From contig URNG01000011.1 in the NCBI GenBank assembly GCA_900549295.1, forward strand, positions 1 to 46,665: 46,665 nucleotides of DNA, read 5' to 3'. Below the pieces are notes generated by a model, which did no database searches, was not told the DNA's origin, and saw only the letters and a list, made by a program, of their open reading frames with translations. Origin of the DNA: an uncultured Rhodocyclaceae bacterium (lineage in GTDB: Bacteria > Pseudomonadota > Gammaproteobacteria > Burkholderiales > Rhodocyclaceae). Of this stretch, positions 40,489-46,665 are shown piece after piece (position 1 is the first letter of the stretch; every line of letters begins with the position of its first letter). A program made the position numbers and the translations under genes.

Positions 40489-41457
40489 ATGCTCAGTTTG
40501 CTCTCCCGCCTTTCCAAGCACCTGACGCTGGCCATTCCGCTGACCATGCTGCTTGGCTTTCTGTACGGCTGGGCTTTCCCCGCCGGCTGGATGAAGAACC
40601 TCATCGTGCCGCTGACCTTCCTCATGGTGTATCCGATGATGGTCACCCTGAAAATCGGCAAGCTGCTCGAAGGGGGCGACGGCAAGGCGCAGGGGCTGGC
40701 GCAACTCATCAATTTTGGCGTCATTCCCTTTCTGGCGCTGGCGATCGGCCGCTTTTTCTTTCCCGAGCAGCCGTATTACGCGGTCGGCCTGCTGCTGGCG
40801 GCGCTGCTGCCGACGTCGGGCATGACGATTTCCTGGACAGGCTTCGCCGGCGGCAACCTGGGCGCGGCGGTGAAAATGACGGTGCTCGGGCTGATCCTCG
40901 GTTCGCTGGCGACACCCTTCTATCTGCAATGGCTGATGGGCGCGGTGGTGCCGGTGGATTTGCTGGCGGTGTTCTGGCAGATCGTTTTCATCGTTTTCCT
41001 GCCGATGCTGGCCGGCCACGTCACGCAATCGCGCCTGATCAGAAAATATGGGCAAAAAACCTTTCAAAGCGACTGGGGGCCGCGTTTTCCCCCGTTTTCC
41101 ACTTTGGGCGTGCTCGGCATCGTATTCGTGGCGATGGCCTTGAAGGCAGAGCAACTGGTGGCGCAGCCGGCGCAATTGGCGCAGTTGATTCTGCCTTTGC
41201 TTGCTTTATACGGCATCAATTACTTATTGAGCACGCTGGTGGCGCGCGCTTTATTACCGCGTGGCGATGCAATCGCGCTGGTTTACGGCACGGTAATGCG
41301 CAATCTGTCGATTGCCCTGGCGCTGGCGATGAACGCCTTTGGCGCGGCAGGTTCGGATGCGGCGCTGGTCATTACGCTGGCTTATATCATTCAGGTGCAG
41401 TCGGCGGCCTGGTATGTGAAATTGACGGATCGCTTATTCGGAAAGAAACCGGCCTGA
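40489..41457 (+). CDS. ACR3/BASS-family transporter (arsenic-resistance-protein type)
   Basis: 322 residues with about ten membrane segments of the bile-acid:sodium symporter superfamily. Segments PLTFLMVYPMMVTLKIGKLL and AALLPTSGMTISWTGFAGGN match the subfamily annotated as arsenic resistance protein. The Cys seen in true Acr3 arsenite pumps (in CTAM-type motifs) is absent here, where LLPTSGMTIS takes that place. No arsR, arsC or other arsenic gene is adjacent. An arsenite role is therefore doubtful, and an organic anion substrate is equally possible. ATG 40489 is used; the longer upstream frame is not a membrane start. Confidence 0.8.
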   Translation: MLSLLSRLSKHLTLAIPLTMLLGFLYGWAFPAGWMKNLIVPLTFLMVYPMMVTLKIGKLLEGGDGKAQGLAQLINFGVIPFLALAIGRFFFPEQPYYAVGLLLAALLPTSGMTISWTGFAGGNLGAAVKMTVLGLILGSLATPFYLQWLMGAVVPVDLLAVFWQIVFIVFLPMLAGHVTQSRLIRKYGQKTFQSDWGPRFPPFSTLGVLGIVFVAMALKAEQLVAQPAQLAQLILPLLALYGINYLLSTLVARALLPRGDAIALVYGTVMRNLSIALALAMNAFGAAGSDAALVITLAYIIQVQSAAWYVKLTDRLFGKKPA

Positions 41458-41477
41458 ATTATTTTTGGCTGTTTCAA

Positions 41478-41506
41478 TTGAAAAAACGGCCCGATTCAAT
41501 TAAATT
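41478..41506 (+). promoter_or_regulatory. Sigma-70 promoter of the H-NS-like/surE/rpoS operon
   Basis: TTGAAA (41478-41483), 17-base spacer, TAAATT (41501-41506), in an AT-rich gap. AAGGAG follows before ATG 41536. It should drive the H-NS-like gene and, through tight coupling, surE-pcm-nlpD-rpoS. Confidence 0.65.
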
Positions 41507-41535
41507 GGCGCCTCATTTCTTGAAAGGAGCTGGTA

Positions 41536-41856
41536 ATGAATCTGTCTACTCTGAGCGTCGCCGAACTGCGTAATCTGCAACAAGCCGTGGCTGCCGAACT
41601 GAAACAGCGCGAAGTGCAGGAGCGCGAAAACCTGCGCAAGGAATTGCTGCAATTGGCTCAAGCGCGCGGTTTCAGTCTGGACGAATTGTTTTCGAATGAA
41701 GGCAAGGGCAAGGCCGCTTCGGGCAAGAAAGTCCGCGTCAAATACCGCCATCCGAGCGATGCCTCGCTGACCTGGACGGGCCGCGGGCGCAAGCCGAAAT
41801 GGGTGGAAGGCTGGCTGGCCGCCGGCGGCAATCTGGAAGGGCTGCTGGCCGCTTGA
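41536..41856 (+). CDS. H-NS/HvrA-family nucleoid-associated protein
   Basis: 106 residues. N-terminal coiled-coil oligomerisation part (LSVAELRNLQQAVAAELKQR and the following helix), then the C-terminal DNA-binding domain with KYRHPSDASLTWTGRGRKPK, whose TWTGRGRKPKW is the family's AT-hook-like motif. It binds AT-rich DNA and silences or organises the chromosome. The TGA stop shares a base with the ATG of surE (TGATG), so surE translation is tied to it. A consensus-like promoter and AAGGAG precede it. The position ahead of surE-rpoS suggests shared stress control. Confidence 0.9.
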   Translation: MNLSTLSVAELRNLQQAVAAELKQREVQERENLRKELLQLAQARGFSLDELFSNEGKGKAASGKKVRVKYRHPSDASLTWTGRGRKPKWVEGWLAAGGNLEGLLAA

Positions 41857-42596
41857 TGCGTATTCTCCTCAGTAACGACGACGGTTATTTCGCGCCGGGA
41901 CTGGCGGCTTTGGCCGAGGCTCTTGCGGGCCTCGGCGAAGTCGTGGTGGTCGCTCCGGAGCAGAACCGCAGCGGGGCCAGCCATTCCCTGACGCTGGATC
42001 GTCCGTTGATCGTGAAACGGGCCGCCAACGGCTTTTATTACGTCAACGGCACCCCCACCGATTGTGTGCATCTGGCGGTGAGCGGCATGCTCGACGCCAT
42101 GCCCGATCTGGTGGTTTCCGGCATCAATGCCGGGGCCAACATGGGCGACGACACCATTTATTCCGGCACGGTGGCGGCGGCGACCGAAGGTTATTTGTTG
42201 GGAATTCCGTCGATTGCGCTATCCATGACGACATTCGATTGCCGCCATTTCGATACGGCCGGACGGATTGCCCGGCAATTGGTCGAGCGCCATATTCAAG
42301 CGCCGGTCAATGAACCCGTTTTATTGAACGTCAATATTCCCGACCGGCCGTTTTCCGAAATTACCGGCCTGGAAGTGACCCGCCTGGGCCGCCGGCACAA
42401 GGCGGAGCCGGTGGTGCGCAGCGTTTCGCCGCGCAAGGAAACCGTCTATTGGATTGGCGCGGCCGGCGCGGCAGCGGATGCCGGGCCGGGAACCGATTTT
42501 CATGCGGTGGAGCAGGGGCGGGTGTCGGTGACGCCGCTGCAGATTGACCTGACGCACGCCGGCCAGCTGGAGCGCATTCGTCAATGGGTGCGATGA
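41856..42596 (+). CDS. surE: 5'/3'-nucleotidase SurE
   Basis: Metal-dependent nucleoside-monophosphate phosphatase linked to stationary-phase survival. 246 residues. The metal-binding start MRILLSNDDGYFAPG and the segments VVAPEQNRSGASHSLTLDRP and VSGINAGANMGDDTIYSGTV are diagnostic. The start ATG 41856 overlaps the preceding stop by one base. The pcm start lies inside its last codons. surE-pcm-nlpD-rpoS is the classic conserved order, here transcribed as one unit. Confidence 0.97.
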   Translation: MRILLSNDDGYFAPGLAALAEALAGLGEVVVVAPEQNRSGASHSLTLDRPLIVKRAANGFYYVNGTPTDCVHLAVSGMLDAMPDLVVSGINAGANMGDDTIYSGTVAAATEGYLLGIPSIALSMTTFDCRHFDTAGRIARQLVERHIQAPVNEPVLLNVNIPDRPFSEITGLEVTRLGRRHKAEPVVRSVSPRKETVYWIGAAGAAADAGPGTDFHAVEQGRVSVTPLQIDLTHAGQLERIRQWVR

Positions 42597-43279
42597 ATCC
42601 CGGAGCCATGAATTCCGCGCATCTGCACGGCTTGCAGGGTATCGGCATGACGTCGCAGCGCACGCGCGCGCGCATGGTCGAGCGCCTGCGGCAGAAAGGC
42701 ATCGCCAACGAGCGGGTGTTGCAGGCGATGGCCGCCGTGCCGCGCCATGTTTTCGTCGAAGAAGCGCTGGCCTCCCGCGCCTATGAGGACACCGCCCTGC
42801 CGCTCGGTCTGGGGCAGACCATCTCGCAGCCCTACATCGTGGCGCGCATGGTGGAATTGCTGCTCAACGGGCGGCCCGGCTTGGGCAAGACGCTGGAAGT
42901 GGGGACGGGCTGCGGCTATCAGGCGGCGGTGCTGGCGCAGTTGAGTCCCGAGGTCTATAGCGTCGAGCGTCTGGCGCCGCTTCTGGAAAAAGCGAAGGCG
43001 CACATGCGCCTCTTGCAGCAGTTCAACGTGCGGCTGAAACTTGCCGATGGCCACTTCGGGCTACCGGAAGCCGCGCCGTTCGACAGCATCATCGTCGCTG
43101 CCGCCGGGGCCGCCATTCCGGCCGATTTGCTGCGCCAGCTGGCCCCCGGCGGGCGCTTGGTCTTGCCGGTCGGGGGGCAATCACAGTATCTTTGCATGGT
43201 CGAACACACCGCAGAAGGCTTTGTCGAGACGCGCCTGGACCCCGTCCGCTTCGTCCCGCTGCTGCCCGGAACACAATGA
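42593..43279 (+). CDS. pcm: Protein-L-isoaspartate O-methyltransferase
   Basis: Repairs isoaspartyl damage in proteins by SAM-dependent methylation. 228 residues. Family segments AMAAVPRHVFVEEALASRAY, ALPLGLGQTISQPYIVARMV, the SAM-binding LEVGTGCGYQAAVLAQL and the late APGGRLVLPVGG are present. ATG 42593 overlaps the surE stop as ATGA; an upstream in-frame ATG at 42584 is also possible. It ends in an ATGA overlap with nlpD. Confidence 0.96.
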   Translation: MNPGAMNSAHLHGLQGIGMTSQRTRARMVERLRQKGIANERVLQAMAAVPRHVFVEEALASRAYEDTALPLGLGQTISQPYIVARMVELLLNGRPGLGKTLEVGTGCGYQAAVLAQLSPEVYSVERLAPLLEKAKAHMRLLQQFNVRLKLADGHFGLPEAAPFDSIIVAAAGAAIPADLLRQLAPGGRLVLPVGGQSQYLCMVEHTAEGFVETRLDPVRFVPLLPGTQ

Positions 43280-44196
43280 GCAAACTCTATTTCCCCCTGT
43301 TTCTACTCCTGTCCGTCACCGCCTGCTCGCAGGCTCCGGCCCCGGCCGTGACGCGCGAACCCACGCCGCCGACGGCCGCGGTGCGTCAGGCCGGGCCGGG
43401 GGAATATCAGGTCAAGCCGGGCGACACCCTGTACCGCATCGCCCGCGAACATGGCATGACAGCGGCGGAACTGGCCGGTTTGAACAACATCGACAACCCC
43501 GGCATGCTGCAGGTCGGCCAGATCCTGCGCCTGCGCCAGACGGCGGCAACGGCAAGCGCCATGCCCGAAGTCACGGCAACGCCGATCGCCGCAGCGGGCG
43601 GCGTCGAAACCCGCGCGCTGGATGCCGGCCCCGTCGCTTCGGTACCGCCGGCAACGGGGGGCGTCATGCACGAACCGCGTGGCGGCAAGGAGCCTTATTC
43701 GGAAGAAGCGAACGCCCGCCTCAATCAGCAACCAGTACCGGCTGCTGCAGCAACGGCGGTTGCCACAACAACGACAGCGGCCGAAGCGTCCCCGGCAACC
43801 ACCGCAACCGCAGGCAGCGCCACGGTTGCCGGCGTCACCTGGGCCTGGCCGACCACCGCCAGGATCAAGGCGGCTTACAACGGCAGCAGCAACAAAGGCA
43901 TCGATTTCGAAGGCAGGCAGGGCGATCCCGTGCAGGCGGCGGGCGACGGTAAGGTGCTGTTTGCCGGCAACGGGCCGCAGGGTTACGGCAAGCTGGTCAT
44001 CGTCAAGCACAACACCGATCTGCTCTCGGTTTATGCCCACAACAGCAAATTGCTGGTGAAGGAAGGCCAGGCCGTGAAACTGGGCCAGAAAATTGCCGAG
44101 ATGGGCAATAGCGGCACGGACAGCGTCAAGCTGCACTTCGAGATACGCCGCCAAGGCTTGCCGGTCGATCCCAACCCCTTCCTGCCCAAACGATGA
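43276..44196 (+). CDS. nlpD: NlpD-like LysM/M23 lipoprotein (amidase activator)
   Basis: 306 residues. A lipoprotein signal with the lipobox SVTACSQ, then LysM (YQVKPGDTLYRIAREHGMTA), a long Ala/Thr/Pro linker, then an M23/LytM domain (about 195-305). The M23 histidine of the catalytic HxxxD motif is replaced: NKGIDFEGR is read where HRGIDI is usual. The late HFEIRRQGLPVDP is retained. It is therefore expected to activate amidases rather than cut peptidoglycan, and an AmiC-type amidase is encoded at 4910-6193. ATGA overlaps link it to pcm and rpoS. Confidence 0.93.
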   Translation: MSKLYFPLFLLLSVTACSQAPAPAVTREPTPPTAAVRQAGPGEYQVKPGDTLYRIAREHGMTAAELAGLNNIDNPGMLQVGQILRLRQTAATASAMPEVTATPIAAAGGVETRALDAGPVASVPPATGGVMHEPRGGKEPYSEEANARLNQQPVPAAAATAVATTTTAAEASPATTATAGSATVAGVTWAWPTTARIKAAYNGSSNKGIDFEGRQGDPVQAAGDGKVLFAGNGPQGYGKLVIVKHNTDLLSVYAHNSKLLVKEGQAVKLGQKIAEMGNSGTDSVKLHFEIRRQGLPVDPNPFLPKR

Positions 44197-45131
44197 AGTC
44201 CGTTCCTCTGGACAGCAGCAGTGACGATCTGCATGCGACAGAGGATGTCTGGATCACGGCCCTGAACGAGCCGCCCGGTGGCGCGGGCGCGCTGCTGGGC
44301 GACATCACCCAAGCTTACCTGAACGAAATCGGCGAGCATCCCCTCCTGAGTGCAGAAGAGGAACTAAGTACCGCCCGCCGCGCGCAGGCGGGCGATTTTG
44401 CCGCCCGGCAATTGATGATCGAGCGCAACCTGCGTCTGGTGGTGTATCTGGCGCGCCGTTACCAGAACCGGGGCATGGCTTTGCTCGACTTGATCGAAGA
44501 GGGCAATCTCGGCCTCATGCATGCGCTGGAAAAATTCGATCCCGAGCGCGGTTTTCGTTTTTCCACCTACGCCACCTGGTGGATACGCCAGCACATCGAG
44601 CGCAGCCTGATGAATCAGGCCCGCACCATCCGCCTGCCGGTGCATGTGGTGAAGGAAATCAACCTCGTTTTGCGCGCGCTGCGCCATCTGGCGCTGGACG
44701 ATCCGCACGAGGCCAGCCCGGAAAAGGTGGCGTTGTTGCTGGACCGGCCGCTGGCCGATATTCAGCGCATCCTGGCGCTGAACGAACACATCGCTTCGCT
44801 CGATGCGCCGCTCGACATTGATGCCAGTCACAGCATGGTCGAATTCATCGCCGATGACGCGCCGGCAAACGATCCGGAGGGCAATGTCGAGCGCCAGCAG
44901 ATCGAAGCCCTGATCGACAACGGCTTGAGCGCACTCACCGAGCGCCAGCGCCGCATCGTCGAGCGCCGTTACGGCCTGAACGGCTGCGACATGGCGACCC
45001 TGGAAACGCTGGCCGAGGAACTGGGGCTGACCCGCGAACGCGTGCGCCAGATCCAGCAGGAGGCCCTGAAGCGCCTGCGCGAACACATGCAGCGCCAGCG
45101 CCTGAGCGGCGACGCGGTGCTGGGCGACTGA
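44193..45131 (+). CDS. rpoS: RNA polymerase sigma factor RpoS
   Basis: Stationary-phase and general-stress sigma factor. 312 residues. Region 1.2 (AYLNEIGEHPLLSAEEELST), region 2 with DLIEEGNLGLMHALEKFDPE and FRFSTYATWWIRQHIERSLM, region 3 around RTIRLPVHVVKEIN, and region 4 with TERQRRIVERRYGLNG and ETLAEELGLTRERVRQIQQ. ATG 44193 overlaps the nlpD stop by four bases. No separate promoter is evident in nlpD, although one inside that gene is known in enterics. It faces mltB with a nine-base gap and no visible terminator. Confidence 0.97.
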   Translation: MKSVPLDSSSDDLHATEDVWITALNEPPGGAGALLGDITQAYLNEIGEHPLLSAEEELSTARRAQAGDFAARQLMIERNLRLVVYLARRYQNRGMALLDLIEEGNLGLMHALEKFDPERGFRFSTYATWWIRQHIERSLMNQARTIRLPVHVVKEINLVLRALRHLALDDPHEASPEKVALLLDRPLADIQRILALNEHIASLDAPLDIDASHSMVEFIADDAPANDPEGNVERQQIEALIDNGLSALTERQRRIVERRYGLNGCDMATLETLAEELGLTRERVRQIQQEALKRLREHMQRQRLSGDAVLGD

Positions 45132-45140
45132 AAACCCGGG

Positions 45141-46151
45141 TCAGTGGCGGTTGCTGGCCAGCGCGGCTGCCGGTAGCGCGGCCCGGATCGCCTCGGCGAG
45201 CTGGAACACCGACATGGCGTAGAAGCTGGAGCGGTTGTAGCGGGTGATGACGTAAAAATTCTCCAGGCCCAGCCAGTATTCCGTGCTTTGTTCCGGGGTG
45301 ACGAGATCGACCAGCGTCACCTGCTGCTCCGGCGCGATGTCGGCGTACAGCCCCGCAGCGAGCAGATCGCCGGCCTGCAGCGCCGGACGGATGCCGGCTT
45401 CCAGCCAGCGCTCGGCGGGGGCGTTCTCCTGCAGGCGGGCGGGCACGGCAATGGCGGCATCTTTCTGCCAGCCGTGCTGCTCCAGGAAACGCGCCACGCT
45501 GCCAATCGCATCCGGCACGCTGTTGGCGAGATCGACGCGGCCATCGCCGTCGAAGTCGATCGCATAACGGCGCAGGCTGCCCGGCATGAACTGCGGAATG
45601 CCTAGGGCGCCGGCGAAGGAGCCTTTGACGGTAAGCGGATCGAAGCCGTTTTCCCGGCTCATCAAGAGAAACTGCTCCAGTTCGGTGCGGAAAAATTCCG
45701 CCCGGCGCGGGTACTGGAAAGCCAGAGTGGCCAAGGCCTCATAAACGCCGAAACCGCCCGTGATGCGCCCATAAAAGGTTTCGACGCCAATGATGGCGAC
45801 GATGATTTCCTCCGGCACGCCATAGAGCGCCCGGGCGCGCGCCAGGGTGGCGGCATTGTCCTGCCAGAAACGCACGCCGTTCTCGATGCGCTTGGGTTCG
45901 ATGAAACGGGCGCGATAACGCGTCCACGAACGCTGGCCGGGCGAACTCGGCGGCTCCATCAACTGGATGACGCGCGGGTTGGTGCGTAACTGCGCCATCT
46001 GCGCGATGAGTTCTGCCGCCGAGAAACCCTGGCGCTGCGCCAGATCCTCGGCAAAGGCAATGGCTTGCGGCAATTCGGCGATGGTTTGCGCGCCTGCCGT
46101 GCCGGCGAGGACAAGGCAGCAGGCGGCCAGGAAATGACGTACACGATTCAC
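45141..46151 (-). CDS. mltB: Lytic murein transglycosylase B
   Basis: Cleaves peptidoglycan glycan strands, forming anhydromuramic ends. 336 residues with a signal peptide (LAACCLVLAGTAGA). The catalytic glutamate is in VAIIGVETFYGRITGGFG, and PQFMPGSLRRYAIDFDGDGR and FYVITRYNRSSFYAMSVFQL are diagnostic of the MltB type. No lipobox Cys follows the signal (cleavage appears to be by the general peptidase), so it may be soluble or periplasmic rather than a lipoprotein. It overlaps the TgpA-like gene by four bases (ATGA), which suggests co-translation. Confidence 0.94.
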   Translation of the reverse strand: MNRVRHFLAACCLVLAGTAGAQTIAELPQAIAFAEDLAQRQGFSAAELIAQMAQLRTNPRVIQLMEPPSSPGQRSWTRYRARFIEPKRIENGVRFWQDNAATLARARALYGVPEEIIVAIIGVETFYGRITGGFGVYEALATLAFQYPRRAEFFRTELEQFLLMSRENGFDPLTVKGSFAGALGIPQFMPGSLRRYAIDFDGDGRVDLANSVPDAIGSVARFLEQHGWQKDAAIAVPARLQENAPAERWLEAGIRPALQAGDLLAAGLYADIAPEQQVTLVDLVTPEQSTEYWLGLENFYVITRYNRSSFYAMSVFQLAEAIRAALPAAALASNRH

Positions 46152-46665
46152 AGAAAACTCCGGCGGGGCAGAGCCGCTGCGGCGGCCCGCAAGGCGGCGA
46201 GATGTTCGCTGCCGTCAGGGGCATAACGAACGTGGAGGAAGGCGGTAATCACGGGTTGCAGTTGGCGGGCCAGTTCGGGCTGTTCTTTTTGCAGGCGTTC
46301 GGCCAGCGCCAGCGGGCTTTCGGACGGCGCGCAGTGTACCCCGGTTCGGCGCAGGGCGTCTTGCCAGATGCGTATTTCGGGCGGGGATTTGTGGCGCTGA
46401 TGCAGCAGAAACAGGGTCAGCAGCCCCAGACTCAGGAGGCTCAGGCTGCCAAGCAGCCAGGCCAGCGTCTGCCAGCCGCCGGGCAGCCCCAGTTTTTCCA
46501 GCAGATCGCGCTGGCGCAACTGGTCGTAACCCAGCACTTGCTGCTGCCAGGCGTTATTGAGCGCTTCCCAGCGGCGCAGCAGGGGGCGCAGCCAGTCGTT
46601 GCTGGCGCGCATGAAGAAGGGCAGCGGCTCCCCCGCCGGCCACGCCGCCCGCAACAGCGTCGATG
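46148..46665 (-). CDS. TgpA-like transglutaminase-family membrane protein, C-terminal part
   Basis: Only the end of the gene lies in the window; the frame is open to the right edge. Visible are a periplasmic stretch ending ALNNAWQQQVLGYDQLRQRD, one membrane segment (WLLGSLSLLSLGLLTLFLLH) and a cytosolic tail of DUF4129 type (RIWQDALRRTGVHCAPSESP, then LARQLQPVITAFLHVRYAPD). In full-length relatives this follows a transglutaminase domain. The gene is coupled to mltB by ATGA, so both may act in cell-wall work, though a direct link is inference. Confidence 0.85.
   Translation of the reverse strand, partial: STLLRAAWPAGEPLPFFMRASNDWLRPLLRRWEALNNAWQQQVLGYDQLRQRDLLEKLGLPGGWQTLAWLLGSLSLLSLGLLTLFLLHQRHKSPPEIRIWQDALRRTGVHCAPSESPLALAERLQKEQPELARQLQPVITAFLHVRYAPDGSEHLAALRAAAAALPRRSFL

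Noticed and set aside
40489..41457. Arsenic resistance operon
   Set aside because: Only the transporter is present, its key Cys region differs from true Acr3, and no other ars gene is adjacent.

Overview
The window looks like chromosomal DNA of a high-GC betaproteobacterium, most likely Rhodocyclales or a near relative. This rests on gene order and protein character: xseB-ispA, ribF-ileS-lspA-fkpB, an H-NS-family gene leading surE-pcm-nlpD-rpoS, AcnB, and FabI next to ppiD. It is an inference, because no rRNA or other marker gene is present. Most genes are core housekeeping genes in short, tightly packed operons with many 4-base ATGA overlaps. I found no tRNA, rRNA, CRISPR array, transposase or integrase.

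Layout. 1-4.4 kb: isoprenoid and exonuclease genes (ispA partial, xseB), a divergent Rieske oxygenase, a DMT permease, a SpoIIAA/STAS-like protein and queG. 4.4-11 kb: tsaE, a Tat-exported AmiC-type amidase, then ribF-ileS-lspA-fkpB. 11-19 kb: a five-gene efflux block (TolC-like outer membrane lipoprotein, HlyD-type adaptor, RbbA-like double ABC-ATPase/permease fusion, second ABC-2 permease, beta-CASP metallo-beta-lactamase RNase). 19-22.1 kb: an accessory island with its own promoter and operator-like repeat, carrying a small unknown gene, an IbrA-like PAPS-reductase-family protein, a GNAT acetyltransferase and an IbrB-like ParB-domain protein. The island is bracketed by two diverged copies of the last 74 bases of the RNase gene. 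22.2-27.4 kb: dps, a lone PIN-domain gene, dusC, a TrmB-like methyltransferase, a cysteine-cluster protein, an HDOD protein and transaldolase. 27.4-31.2 kb: a periplasmic sugar-binding-type protein translationally coupled to a membrane PAS-GGDEF-EAL protein, resembling a two-gene periplasmic sensing module. 31.5-34.1 kb: acnB. 34.1-34.6 kb: a gene graveyard with a panB fragment and a LysR-regulator fragment on opposite strands. 34.6-41.5 kb: an alpha/beta hydrolase, ppiD, a SulP transporter, fabI and an ACR3/BASS-type transporter. 41.5-45.1 kb: H-NS-like gene, surE, pcm, nlpD, rpoS. 45.1 kb to the end: mltB and the 3' part of a TgpA-like transglutaminase gene.

Functional links. NlpD in this window lacks the zinc-ligand histidine, as expected of a non-catalytic activator, and the AmiC-type amidase it would be expected to activate is encoded 38 kb away. 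LspA and the lipoproteins NlpD and the TolC-like protein belong to the same export/maturation route. The most unusual region is the 19.0-22.1 kb island. The flanking gene-end duplication suggests a cassette exchanged at the 3' end of a conserved gene, and its gene content (PP-loop sulfur-transfer-like enzyme, ParB-domain protein, acetyltransferase) suggests a nucleic-acid modification, regulation or defence role that cannot be settled from sequence alone.
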